From contig DMZB01000105.1 of NCBI GenBank assembly GCA_003482405.1, positions 1-8,145 on the forward strand: a stretch of DNA of 8,145 nucleotides, read 5' to 3'. A program made the position numbers and the translations under genes. The DNA is from Lactobacillus sp. GTDB lineage: Bacteria > Bacillota > Bacilli > Lactobacillales > Lactobacillaceae. Positions 1 to 6,734 of this stretch are shown here, in pieces (position 1 is the first letter of the stretch; each line of letters opens with the position of its first letter). The notes beneath the pieces are model-generated. The model did not search any database. It saw nothing but the letters and a program-made list of their open reading frames with translations, and was not told the origin of the DNA.

Positions 1-292
1 CATCATAAACACTTGTCCCTAAAGGCACTTTCAGATACAAATCTTTAGCTGATTTGCCGTACTGTGCCTTTATATGTCCATATTCACCATCTTCAGCTTT
101 AAACTTGCGCCGAAAACGGAAATCCATTAATGTCCGTAGGCCAGGGTCTGCGACAAATATGACACTGCCGCCACGACCACCATCACCGCCGGAGGGTCCA
201 CCCAGCGGGACAAATTTTTCATGACGAAAGCTGATCATACCATCGCCACCCTTGCCTGCTTGGATTTGAATTTTGGTTTGGTCTACAAACAC
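1..292 (-). CDS. obgE: GTPase Obg, N-terminal part (cut by the window edge)
   Basis: This is the first 97 codons of an Obg/CgtA GTPase, a ribosome-associated protein involved in late 50S subunit assembly and stress signalling. The visible part is the glycine-rich Obg fold: an MFVDQ-like start, then [26 protein letters not shown] and [18 protein letters not shown], all typical of the family. The GTPase domain and C-terminal domain lie outside the window. I chose the GTG at 292 because the protein then starts exactly where the family does, and an AAGAAGG ribosome binding site sits about 7 bases upstream. An in-frame ATG at 322 would add ten residues ([10 protein letters not shown]), but its AAAGGA directly abuts the codon. 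The gene follows uvrC by 58 bp on the same strand with no terminator between them, so co-transcription is likely. Confidence 0.95.
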   Translation of the reverse strand, partial: MFVDQTKIQIQAGKGGDGMISFRHEKFVPLGGPSGGDGGRGGSVIFVADPGLRTLMDFRFRRKFKAEDGEYGHIKAQYGKSAKDLYLKVPLGTSVYD

Positions 293-332
293 ACTTTTTC
301 CTTCTTTCAAAACTCCATTCATTCCTTTAGAT

Positions 333-341
333 ATCATACCA
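333..341 (-). promoter_or_regulatory. Possible extended -10 promoter for obgE
   Basis: On the minus strand the sequence TGGTATGAT gives a TGn extension followed by a TATGAT -10 box just after the uvrC stop codon. It lies about 41 bases upstream of the GTG start of obgE. No good -35 hexamer stands at the right distance (the best is TCGTTT inside uvrC), so the site would depend on the extended -10. obgE could also be read entirely from the uvrC promoter. Confidence 0.35.
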
Positions 342-350
342 TACGACAGT

Positions 351-2162
351 TTAAAAACGAGGCACCGAAGCAAATTGCTCTGATTCAAGCGTTAATTTAA
401 CGGTTTGCGCTTGTGGAAGTGATAAACCTGCAGTTTGCAATTCTTCAACAGAAGCTTCCTTGATTTTTTTTAAAGATCCAAATTGCCGTAACAACTTATT
501 GCGACTTTTGGGTCCAATTCCCTTAATGGCATCCAATCGACTGGACAATGCATTTTTAGCATGTGTCCTTCTGTGAAAAGTGATGGCAAAACGGTGAACT
601 TCATCTTGTATCCGTGTCAATAAATAAAAGCCTTCAGATTTTGGATTGAGCGGGATCAAGCGCAAAGGTTCTCCAAAGATCAAATGATTAGTACGGTGCT
701 TGTCATCTTTAACCATACCTGCTACAGGTAAATTCAAGTTAAGTTCATTACGTAAAACATCTGTACAGGCGTCCACTTGAATTTGTCCACCATCCATTAA
801 AATCAAATCTGGCATGTCAGCATGTTCCTTCAGCAACCGCGAATAGCGTCTGCGGATGACTTCCATCGTGCTGGCCGTTTCATCGGCATGGTCAACGGTC
901 CGTAACTTGTACTTTCGATAAAGTTTCTTATTGGGCCGGCCTTCCTCAAACACGACCATGGCCGACACTAGATCAGCTCCTTGTTCGTGTGAATGGTCAA
1001 ACGCTTCGATGCGCATGATTGATGGTAATCCCATTACATCAGCAATTTCCTGCATGGCACCAGTCGTCTTATGTTCATCTAGCTCCAGCAAACGGAACTT
1101 CTCTTCCAAAACTAGCCTTGCGTTTTTACCAGCCATTTCCATAAGATCCCGACGCACACCACGTTGAGGAACGTTAACTGGCACATTCAAAACCTCTTCG
1201 ATCGATTCACGTGTCTCCGCTTCAATACTGCTTGGAACCAGAATTTCGCGTGGCAAAACTGCATTTTTACGGTTGTAAAACTGCATAATAAAGGTCTGCA
1301 TTTCTTCTGGCGCGGTGGAAACCACTGGAAATAGTCGTTTTTCACGCTTCATTAAGCGTGCTTGTCGCACGAAGAAGACCTGAATTGACAACCAACCCTT
1401 ATCTAAATAAAAGTTGAAAATGTCGCGTGGCGTCTGATCATTACTAATGATTTTCTGCTTTTCGACTGTGACATCAATATAATGCAACTGATCACGCAGG
1501 TCGGCTGCCCGTTCGAATTCCAAATTGGTTGCGGCATCGCTCATCTGAGCCTGCAGATGTTTGATCACATGAGCCGTATTACCGTTCAAAAACGACTTGA
1601 TCCGTTTGATTTGCTCATCATAAGCGCTTTCTGGTACTTCTTTAAAACATGCGCCCAAGCATTGCCCCATGTGATAGTACAAACACGGACGGCCTTGATA
1701 GCCCGAGCAACGCCGGAGTGGATAGACTTTTTGTAAAAAGTGCAACGTTTCTTCGGCCGCATAGACATTTGGATACGGACCAAAGTAATAGCCACCGTCA
1801 TGTTTGACATCGTTAGCAATAATGATGCGTGGGTCCCGTTCATGCGTGATCTTGATGTAGGGATAACCGGTGCCCCGTTTCAATTTAATGTTGTAATAGG
1901 GCTGGTGTTTTTGAATCAGCGTAATTTCAAGCAGGAAGGCTTCTTTGTCCGTTGAAGTGACAATCGTTTCAAAATCCACGATGTGGGCCACCAACTGGGC
2001 CGTTTTGCCTTCATGACTACTTTTGAAATAAGAACGAACCCGATTCTTTAAGTTCTTGGCTTTACCAACGTAAATAATTTTACCGTTGATGTTCTTCATT
2101 AAATAACAGCCAGGCATCGGCGGTAATAATGTTAATTTATGCTCGATGTGTTCAGATGCCAC
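351..2162 (-). CDS. uvrC: Excinuclease ABC subunit UvrC
   Basis: UvrC makes the 3' and 5' incisions around DNA lesions in nucleotide excision repair, acting with UvrA and UvrB in the cytoplasm. The 603 residues match the usual family length. The N-terminal GIY-YIG nuclease shows GCY (18-20), YVG (31-33), K34, R41, E79 and N91. Four cysteines follow at 152, 160, 168 and 172, the pattern that binds an iron-sulfur cluster in UvrC. The UVR helix pair that contacts UvrB lies near 205-232. The RNase H-like nuclease carries D389, D457 and H523, and a tandem helix-hairpin-helix ([17 protein letters not shown]) ends the protein from about 540. The start is a GTG with GGAGG seven bases upstream; no other start keeps the nuclease domain complete. 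The domains and catalytic residues look intact. It has its own promoter with a LexA-like operator, and obgE follows. Confidence 0.98.
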   Translation of the reverse strand: MASEHIEHKLTLLPPMPGCYLMKNINGKIIYVGKAKNLKNRVRSYFKSSHEGKTAQLVAHIVDFETIVTSTDKEAFLLEITLIQKHQPYYNIKLKRGTGYPYIKITHERDPRIIIANDVKHDGGYYFGPYPNVYAAEETLHFLQKVYPLRRCSGYQGRPCLYYHMGQCLGACFKEVPESAYDEQIKRIKSFLNGNTAHVIKHLQAQMSDAATNLEFERAADLRDQLHYIDVTVEKQKIISNDQTPRDIFNFYLDKGWLSIQVFFVRQARLMKREKRLFPVVSTAPEEMQTFIMQFYNRKNAVLPREILVPSSIEAETRESIEEVLNVPVNVPQRGVRRDLMEMAGKNARLVLEEKFRLLELDEHKTTGAMQEIADVMGLPSIMRIEAFDHSHEQGADLVSAMVVFEEGRPNKKLYRKYKLRTVDHADETASTMEVIRRRYSRLLKEHADMPDLILMDGGQIQVDACTDVLRNELNLNLPVAGMVKDDKHRTNHLIFGEPLRLIPLNPKSEGFYLLTRIQDEVHRFAITFHRRTHAKNALSSRLDAIKGIGPKSRNKLLRQFGSLKKIKEASVEELQTAGLSLPQAQTVKLTLESEQFASVPRF

Positions 2163-2196
2163 GAAACTGCCTCCGTTCTCATAAAATCGTAGTTAA

Positions 2197-2224
2197 ATTA
2201 TAACGCATGAACGCGTGTTCGCAA
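2197..2224 (-). promoter_or_regulatory. uvrC promoter, sigma-A type
   Basis: Read on the minus strand, TTGCGA (-35, 2219-2224) and a perfect TATAAT (-10, 2197-2202) are separated by 16 bases. The -10 lies about 35 bases upstream of the uvrC GTG start, leaving room for the GGAGG ribosome binding site. The spacer contains the LexA-like operator listed separately. Confidence 0.75.
2208..2221 (-). promoter_or_regulatory. LexA (DinR) SOS box in the uvrC promoter
   Basis: The minus strand reads CGAACACGCGTTCA. Against the Gram-positive LexA consensus CGAACRNRYGTTYC/G this matches every defined position except the last; read on the plus strand (TGAACGCGTGTTCG) only the first position differs. The site is centred between the -35 and -10 boxes of the uvrC promoter, where a bound repressor would block RNA polymerase. 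Position, palindromy and gene function agree, so SOS control of uvrC is a strong inference, though binding is not shown by sequence alone. Confidence 0.75.
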
Positions 2225-2320
2225 AACAAAAGAACGCAACCACTGCCTAAAATCCAGATAAAATAAGGCGTTGTGTCCCAGTCCGGTTAGAAGACGCGAT
2301 GTTTATCGTTCATTCCAAAC

Positions 2321-2345
2321 AGACTAGCGCCACAGCACCTTGTCT
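2321..2345 (-). terminator. Weak hairpin after the ArgE/DapE-like gene
   Basis: On the minus strand AGAC and GTCT pair as an outer stem, with an inner GTGC/GCGC stem and a TGTG loop, separated by a small internal loop. The hairpin starts 19 bases after the deacylase stop codon but is followed by GTTTGGAA, not a U-run. It may slow or end transcription, but it is not a canonical intrinsic terminator. The rest of the 202-bp gap to uvrC holds the uvrC promoter and no ORF I can support. Confidence 0.3.
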
Positions 2346-2364
2346 TGAATCATATTTACGTTAG

Positions 2365-3513
2365 TTATTCGTTGCCCATCTTAGCCCAAAAGGTTTCGGC
2401 TAACGCCTTATAAAATTTGCAACCAGTCAGATAATCGTCGACTGCAACATTTTCGTTAACTTGATGATCTGTCGTGCCAGCCGCCGGTCCAACGATAATA
2501 ATCGGTAAGTGACCAGCTTTTGTGTATTCAGAAGCATCTGTTGCACCACTGCCCGCCGTCAGGGCGCCGCTACGATGAAAGGTATCTTTCAACAAATTTT
2601 GTGCAAGCAGAGCCAATTGCGTGTCAGCCTGGCTGGGTAATGGTGGCTCTGGATAGCTGTAACTGATACTCAGCTTTGCGCCGGCTTTATTTAGATCCTC
2701 GATGATATCCTCCAGTTGCGCCATCACTTCATCATTCGGATAAGCCGGAATGGTGCGAATGTTACCCGTCAGCCACGCATTAGCAGGGACGGAGTTGATT
2801 TGCTCACCACCACCGATTTGACTAAGTACGTGGGTTAATTGACCGAGCGTGGCATCTGACTGATCATTTTCTGCCATCACACTTTGAACCCGCTGAGCAA
2901 ACGTTAGTAACGGTGTAATTGCATTAAAACCTTGGTCTGGTCGTGAAGAATGGGCGCTCTTACCAACAGAAGTCACTTTATAATCGATGACGCCCTTGTG
3001 CGTCACTTTAATGTCAAATGCACTGGGTTCACCAATGACTAAGCCGTCCAAATCGTTAGCGTAGCCCTCACTGGTCAACTGTGCGGCACCATATTCACCA
3101 GTCTCTTCACCAACTGAGGCTAACAAACGTAACCGACCAGGCAGTTCCTGTCCACTCTCCAACAAATCCAACATGGCAACGACTTGTGCGGCCAAACCGG
3201 ATTTCATGTCACTGGCGCCACGACCATACACAAGACCCTGGTCAACGGTGCCGGAAAACGGCGGGAATGCCCAATCTTTTTCATTGCCAGTCGCAACCAC
3301 ATCTTCATGACCTGAAAAGCCAAGAAATGGACCTTGTTCGCCCATTGTAACAACTAAATTGTCCCGTCCCGGTGCAAACGTGACCCGTTTTATTTGGACT
3401 GGATAGCCATCAAAAAGCCCCGCCAAATAATCTGCAACATCAGCCTCGTGATCATTGACAGACGGAATTGCAATAAGATCTGTTAATATCTTTAATGCCC
3501 TTTTTTCTTCCAT
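2365..3513 (-). CDS. M20-family metallohydrolase, ArgE/DapE-like deacylase
   Basis: A 382-residue cytoplasmic zinc amidohydrolase of the M20 family, which includes acetylornithine deacetylase, succinyl-diaminopimelate desuccinylase and related aminoacylases or peptidases. The family's metal and catalytic residues are in order: H69 and D71 in GHEDVV, D102 in GRGASDMKSG, the acid pair E136-E137 in EETGEYGA, E162 in IGEPS, and H350 in GTTDHQVNE near the C-terminus. The dimerisation (lid) domain spans about 172-290 and starts with HKGVIDYKV. The substrate cannot be read from sequence: DapE (lysine/cell wall), ArgE (arginine) or a general N-acyl amino acid deacylase all remain possible. I start at the ATG at 3513, which has GGAGG four bases upstream and matches the family N-terminus. 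An in-frame ATG at 3546 and a TTG at 3558 would add 11 or 15 unrelated residues. It follows the transporter ATPase by 78 bp with no clear promoter, so it is probably the third gene of that operon. Confidence 0.9.
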   Translation of the reverse strand: MEEKRALKILTDLIAIPSVNDHEADVADYLAGLFDGYPVQIKRVTFAPGRDNLVVTMGEQGPFLGFSGHEDVVATGNEKDWAFPPFSGTVDQGLVYGRGASDMKSGLAAQVVAMLDLLESGQELPGRLRLLASVGEETGEYGAAQLTSEGYANDLDGLVIGEPSAFDIKVTHKGVIDYKVTSVGKSAHSSRPDQGFNAITPLLTFAQRVQSVMAENDQSDATLGQLTHVLSQIGGGEQINSVPANAWLTGNIRTIPAYPNDEVMAQLEDIIEDLNKAGAKLSISYSYPEPPLPSQADTQLALLAQNLLKDTFHRSGALTAGSGATDASEYTKAGHLPIIIVGPAAGTTDHQVNENVAVDDYLTGCKFYKALAETFWAKMGNE

Positions 3514-3591
3514 ACTTCCTCCACACACGGTTTGCTTTTGAACCATTGAACCACCCAATTCAAAAGCCGATTAAACTTCAAGCTGCAAGTT

Positions 3592-4350
3592 TTATGCTTC
3601 CAAAATTTTGGCTAAAAAGTCTTTCGCACGATCCGTTTCTGGATGTTCAAAGAATGTCTTTGGTTCTGCTGACTCTTGAATATAGCCGTCGGCCATGAAC
3701 CAAACCTTGTCAGCCACATTCCGGGCAAAGCCCATTTCATGAGTGACGACGACCATCGTCATCCCTTCACTGGCCAAATCCTGCATAACTTTCAGCACTT
3801 CACCGACCATTTCAGGGTCCAAGGCCGAGGTTGGTTCATCAAACAGCATCACCTTTGGATTCATGGCTAAAGCACGTGCAATGGCAACACGTTGTTGCTG
3901 ACCACCGGACAAGCTAGCCGGATATGCATCCGCCTTTTCCGCCAAACCGACTTGTTCCAAAAGCTTTTTTGCGGTGGCAGTCGCTGTGGCATCGTCTTCC
4001 CCCTTCACTTTCAGTGGTGCCAATTTCACATTGTCAATCACTGTCTTGTGAGGAAACAGATTGAAGCTTTGGAACACCATGCCCATGTTCTCACGCGTCT
4101 GATCCAAGTGTTTGTCATCAAGTTTAGTTAAATCCTGACCATCAAAGAGCACTTCGCCAGAGGTTGGTTGGTCCAACATGTTCAAGCAGCGCAGAAAAGT
4201 ACTTTTCCCAGCACCAGAGGGTCCGATAAGGCAAATAACCTGACCGTTATTCACCTGCTCGTTGATATCTTTCAGAACCTCATTTTTCCCAAACACTTTT
4301 TTAAGATGTTTAACTTCCAGAACAGGCGTTGTTGTAGCTTCATTGTTCAT
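3592..4350 (-). CDS. glnQ: Polar amino-acid ABC transporter, ATP-binding protein (GlnQ type)
   Basis: The 252-residue ATPase powers amino-acid uptake at the inner face of the membrane, working as a dimer with the permease encoded just upstream. All ABC motifs are intact: Walker [10 protein letters not shown] (43-51), Q-loop Q94 in [10 protein letters not shown], signature LSGGQQQR (147-154), Walker B VMLFDEP (167-173), D-loop SALD (175-178) and switch histidine H204. The [11 protein letters not shown] stretch and overall length are typical of the polar amino-acid (PAAT) subfamily, GlnQ/ArtP/HisP. The ATG at 4350 is chosen over a TTG 18 bases upstream because GAAGGGAG sits eight bases before it. 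The start lies inside the end of the permease gene (11-bp overlap), suggesting translational coupling. The name reflects family; the imported amino acid is not certain. Confidence 0.93.
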   Translation of the reverse strand: MNNEATTTPVLEVKHLKKVFGKNEVLKDINEQVNNGQVICLIGPSGAGKSTFLRCLNMLDQPTSGEVLFDGQDLTKLDDKHLDQTRENMGMVFQSFNLFPHKTVIDNVKLAPLKVKGEDDATATATAKKLLEQVGLAEKADAYPASLSGGQQQRVAIARALAMNPKVMLFDEPTSALDPEMVGEVLKVMQDLASEGMTMVVVTHEMGFARNVADKVWFMADGYIQESAEPKTFFEHPETDRAKDFLAKILEA

Positions 4351-5833
4351 GTGCCATTCTCCCTTCAAAGAACTTCATTAAGCGTGATAATCCAAATGTC
4401 ATGATAAAGTACAGGATCATTGTAATAACCAACGGCATAACACCACGATACGTGTCAGCTTGGACGATCCGCGATTGATAGATTAAATCCTTGACCCCAA
4501 TAATTGAGACAATTGAGCTTTCCTTAATCAGTGAAACAAATTCATTTCCCAGTGCTGGCCAAATGTTCTTCATGGCTTGTGGTAACACGATGTAACGCAT
4601 CGTCATTGTTCGCGATAGGCCCAAGGAACGTGACGCTTCCGTTTGACCAATCGCAATGGAGTTGATCCCTGAACGAATCACTTCCGCGACGTAGGCCCCT
4701 GAGTTCAGAGAAACGGCAATAATCCCTGACAACAGTGCTGGAATGTTGATCACTAATCCTAGGCCAAAGTAGATAAACAGAATTTGGACCATCAACGGTG
4801 TGCCCCGAACAAACTCAATGTAACTGACTGCCACACCATTGGCAAGTTTATTCTTACTCAACCGCATCAGTGCTAATAGTGTCCCTAAAATAAATCCAAT
4901 TACCACAGAAACAGCCGAAATCATTAACGTGTAGCCAACCCCTGCAACAAAAAAGTCCTTGTATGCCCACATCGAGTTCGCTGCTTTAGCCGACTTCGAT
5001 TTGCCAGTTGCTAAGTACTTTCCGGCATTTGGTAGGTATTGCTTATGAATCAGGTTTTTGGCCTTGATTTCAGCAATAGATTTGTTGGCTGAATTAACCA
5101 GTGACTGAGCACCCTTTGGGAATGCGATGGCCGAACCCTGTGCACCGTCATCCTTAAAATGCGCGTTGATGGCAACTAAACCAGTTGTGTTCTTAACATA
5201 AGCTTCAGCAGTCGGCTGGTCCAAAGCGATTGCATCGATTTTGTTGGTTTGAAGTGCCAAAATCAAATCGGTGTCCTTATCCATTCCCTTTAAGGTTGAT
5301 TTAGTGGCTTGCTTTTTAACCAAGTTATATTGAATCGAACCGGTTTGCGCCCCAATTGCTTTGCCGGCTAGTGACTTATAACCTTTAATGCTCTTCAGGT
5401 CACTCTTTTTAATCACCAGATCTTCGCCTGACTTATAGTACACATTACTAAACGCAACACTCTGGGCCCGTTTAGGTGTTTTGCTCATACCGGCAATAAC
5501 CATATCAACTTTACCAGTTTGCAAAGCGACCAGTAAGGAATCAAAATCCATCCGTCGAATCACAAGTTTAACACCCATGTCATGGGCAACCTTTTTGGCA
5601 ATTTCAATATCCATCCCAACAACAGTGGATTTGCCGTTAATGTTTTTTGTGAATTCATATGGTGGAAAATCGGGACTCGTCCCAACGACTAATTCACCTT
5701 TTGCCTTGACTTTACTTAAGTATTGGTCCGTTGCTGGTGTGGTGCTGTCAGCCTTCGTATTCAGATTGCCTGTGAAGCCCAAAGTTACGACAATCGTCAA
5801 GACTAACACCAACCACTTAATTGTTTTTTTCAT
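4340..5833 (-). CDS. Amino-acid ABC transporter, fused substrate-binding protein and permease
   Basis: A 497-residue GlnH-GlnP-type fusion. Residues 1-28 are a signal or anchor segment ([20 protein letters not shown], then NTKADS) without a lipobox cysteine. Residues about 40-275 form one extracellular binding domain of the bacterial family 3 type: [16 protein letters not shown], a likely carboxylate-binding arginine at 122 (SKTPKRAQ), GAQTGS (161-166) and [11 protein letters not shown] Lys/Ser/Ala linker (275-288) leads to the permease with roughly five membrane helices between 295 and 486. The cytoplasmic EAA loop that docks on the ATPase is at about 396-420 ([12 protein letters not shown]). 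Two copies would assemble with two ATPases, each bringing its own tethered receptor. Fusions of this layout are common in lactobacilli and streptococci; the Lactococcus GlnP has two binding domains, this one has one. The ATG has GAGGGG eight bases upstream. Glutamine, glutamate, arginine or another polar amino acid could be the substrate. Confidence 0.94.
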   Translation of the reverse strand: MKKTIKWLVLVLTIVVTLGFTGNLNTKADSTTPATDQYLSKVKAKGELVVGTSPDFPPYEFTKNINGKSTVVGMDIEIAKKVAHDMGVKLVIRRMDFDSLLVALQTGKVDMVIAGMSKTPKRAQSVAFSNVYYKSGEDLVIKKSDLKSIKGYKSLAGKAIGAQTGSIQYNLVKKQATKSTLKGMDKDTDLILALQTNKIDAIALDQPTAEAYVKNTTGLVAINAHFKDDGAQGSAIAFPKGAQSLVNSANKSIAEIKAKNLIHKQYLPNAGKYLATGKSKSAKAANSMWAYKDFFVAGVGYTLMISAVSVVIGFILGTLLALMRLSKNKLANGVAVSYIEFVRGTPLMVQILFIYFGLGLVINIPALLSGIIAVSLNSGAYVAEVIRSGINSIAIGQTEASRSLGLSRTMTMRYIVLPQAMKNIWPALGNEFVSLIKESSIVSIIGVKDLIYQSRIVQADTYRGVMPLVITMILYFIMTFGLSRLMKFFEGRMAHEQ

Positions 5834-5869
5834 TTATTTCGCCCCTCGTATCGTTTTGCAATGTAAATG

Positions 5870-5898
5870 AGTATACGATGATATGAAATAATATGCAA
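5870..5898 (-). promoter_or_regulatory. Promoter of the amino-acid transporter operon
   Basis: On the minus strand TTGCAT (-35, 5893-5898) and TATACT (-10, 5870-5875) are spaced by exactly 17 bases, with an A/T-rich stretch just upstream that could act as an UP element. Transcription would start near 5863, giving a leader of about 30 bases before the ATG. One of the three TATGCA repeats covers the -35 box. Confidence 0.7.
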
Positions 5899-5963
5899 CT
5901 ATTTTGTAAAAATATTCATTTTTATGCACGAATAACGACTATATACAATAATCGGTGCATAAA
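5890..5963. repeat. Three TATGCA-centred repeats, candidate operator array
   Basis: Two copies are a perfect 9-bp inverted repeat, TTTATGCAC (5921-5929) and GTGCATAAA (5955-5963). Similarity continues inward (GAATAACG against CGATTATTG read on the opposite strand). A third, weaker direct copy, AATATGCAACTATTTTG (5890-5906), lies 31 bp, about three helical turns, from the middle one and covers the -35 box of the transporter promoter. This is the usual arrangement for a multi-site DNA-binding regulator. I do not recognise the motif as a GlnR or CodY site. Confidence 0.5.
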
Positions 5964-5975
5964 GCAACGAAGTTT

Positions 5976-6002
5976 TTGTTTTTCTCAAAAATCTGCTACA
6001 AT
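5976..6002 (+). promoter_or_regulatory. Promoter of the 53-residue small protein gene
   Basis: TACAAT (5997-6002) is preceded by TGC, an extended -10 element. The best -35 is TTGTTT (5976-5981) at a short 15-base spacing, so the extended -10 probably carries the activity. Transcription would begin near 6009, about 29 bases before the ATG. Confidence 0.55.
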
Positions 6003-6037
6003 GAGCGCAACTTAGTTTTTACGAAAGGAGCCTGACT

Positions 6038-6199
6038 ATGGGCCTAACATTCAAACGTCAAACGGACCTGAATAAATTGTTTGATCAATTTGCCGTTGAT
6101 CCAGACGACATCAAAGATCCAAATAAAACACCGCTTAAGCGTGAACATTTAAAAGACGAAGCAGAAAAAAAGACCACTGATAAACAAAAAAAAGAATGA
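6038..6199 (+). CDS. Small charged protein of unknown function (53 residues)
   Basis: The ORF begins MGLTFKRQTDLNKLFDQFAV, continues with DPDDIKDPNK and ends in a run rich in Lys, Glu and Asp (KKTTDKQKKE). It has a strong ribosome binding site (AAAGGAG, seven bases before the ATG), an extended -10 promoter and a terminator hairpin downstream, so it is very probably expressed. No signal peptide, membrane helix or cysteine is present; the first 20 residues could form an amphipathic helix and the rest is likely disordered. It resembles, from memory only, short conserved proteins of lactobacilli and streptococci with an N-terminal MG/AxTFKRQ-like start (annotated as SPJ_0845 family); I am not certain of this. 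Function is unknown. It is the only plus-strand gene here and is divergent from the transporter operon. Confidence 0.72.
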   Translation: MGLTFKRQTDLNKLFDQFAVDPDDIKDPNKTPLKREHLKDEAEKKTTDKQKKE

Positions 6200-6222
6200 C
6201 TAATACTGCGACTGACAATACT

Positions 6223-6284
6223 GTGTAATTTGGGTGTAAGGCATTGAGCTACGTCATCAATCACACCACTTATTTTAATTACAC
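6223..6284 (+). other. Possible stem structure in the 3' region of the small gene
   Basis: GTGTAATT (6223-6230) is the exact reverse complement of AATTACAC (6277-6284), and GGTGT (6233-6237) pairs with ACACC (6263-6267) inside it. A 7-bp direct repeat ACGTCAT occurs at 6251-6257 and 6287-6293. The stems are short, A/T-rich and separated by a long loop, so the structure is tentative. No ORF with a ribosome binding site is seen here. Confidence 0.25.
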
Positions 6285-6309
6285 TGACGTCATGATTTTG
6301 TGCAACGTT

Positions 6310-6351
6310 AAAAATGACCACATCCGAATTTTTTCGGACGTGATCATTTTT
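6310..6351. terminator. Bidirectional hairpin terminator between the small gene and the mazG-like gene
   Basis: Arms 6310-6327 and 6334-6351 form an 18-bp stem with a 6-base loop (core TCCGA/TCGGA). The plus-strand RNA has two A-C mismatches but is followed by a long U-run (eight T from 6347). On the minus strand the same two positions become G-U pairs, so all 18 positions pair, with a five-U tail. It lies 110 bp after the small gene and about 40 bp after the mazG-like gene, so it should end both convergent transcripts. Confidence 0.85.
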
Positions 6352-6391
6352 TTTGACTATTTTGATGGGTGCCCCAATGGGACATGTCAGA

Positions 6392-6694
6392 CTATTCCCA
6401 CTTGGCGTGTTGTGGGTCTGGATAACGGTCATTGAGTTCTTTAATGTTTTGCTTGGCCACATCTTCAAAGTCAATGTTGGCCCATTCTGCGATTTGTGAC
6501 AGATACCAGAGTGTGTCACCCAGTTCATGAGTCAGACGTTCCTTATCCATGCTTCGACCCTGAAAGGTATAACGCTGAACTAAATCAACCACTTGACCGG
6601 CCTCGTTAGCGACTCCCAGTGTGATGTTTGTTAAGACCTGTTCGTTGCCAAACAACGTTCGTTTTGCTTCTTTTTGGTATTCATTAAATTCCAT
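6392..6694 (-). CDS. MazG-like nucleotide pyrophosphohydrolase, small single-domain form
   Basis: A 100-residue all-helical protein of the MazG/NTP-PPase superfamily, whose members hydrolyse nucleoside triphosphates to monophosphates and pyrophosphate. Family signatures are LGVANEAGQVVDLVQ (26-40), a short linker with FQGRSMDKE, then LTHELGDTLWYLSQIAEWA (54-72), and the end NIKELNDRYPDP. The expected metal ligands follow ExxE...ExxD; here E31, E57 and D60 are present but the second glutamate is glutamine (Q34, codon CAA at 6593-6595). The ribosome binding site is weak (GAGTGGA just before the ATG). It follows engB by 40 bp with no terminator, so it is probably expressed from the engB promoter, and it ends at the shared hairpin. 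Substrate is unknown; a house-cleaning role towards non-canonical or excess nucleotides is the family expectation. Confidence 0.85.
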   Translation of the reverse strand: MEFNEYQKEAKRTLFGNEQVLTNITLGVANEAGQVVDLVQRYTFQGRSMDKERLTHELGDTLWYLSQIAEWANIDFEDVAKQNIKELNDRYPDPQHAKWE

Positions 6695-6734
6695 TTTTCC
6701 ACTCTTTCTCGTTCTGTCACGCGTTGCATTTTAT

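Noticed and set aside
3573..3592. Imperfect palindrome AAACTT...AAGTTT at the end of glnQ, considered as a terminator
   Set aside because: It overlaps the glnQ stop codon, is A/T-rich with no G/C-rich core and has no U-run, so it is unlikely to stop transcription before the deacylase gene.
5845..5862. Possible CcpA (cre) site in the leader of the transporter operon
   Set aside because: The minus strand TTGCAAAACGATACGA resembles cre, but the spacing between TG and CG is one base too long for the consensus.
5481..5870. 129-codon plus-strand open frame opposite the transporter fusion
   Set aside because: It is a shadow of the well-supported transporter gene on the other strand, with no recognisable domain, and ends in the promoter region.
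5908..5923. A/T palindrome AAAAAT-ATTC-ATTTTT, considered as an ArgR box
   Set aside because: Only one half resembles an ARG box (TGAAT followed by A/T); the other half lacks ATTCA symmetry. It is more simply an A/T-rich UP-like element upstream of the -35.
6373..6387. Short hairpin TGCCCCAATGGGACA downstream of the mazG-like gene
   Set aside because: Only a few pairs with a mismatch and a 3-base loop, no U-tract, and a much better terminator follows at 6310-6351.
6244..6435. 63-codon plus-strand open frame
   Set aside because: It reads straight through the terminator hairpin and into the end of the mazG-like gene, starts at a TTG and lacks a ribosome binding site.
6085..6528. 147-codon minus-strand open frame across the small gene and the terminator
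   Set aside because: It runs antisense through the 53-residue gene, through the terminator hairpin and into the mazG-like gene in another frame. It has no ribosome binding site and no recognisable protein features.
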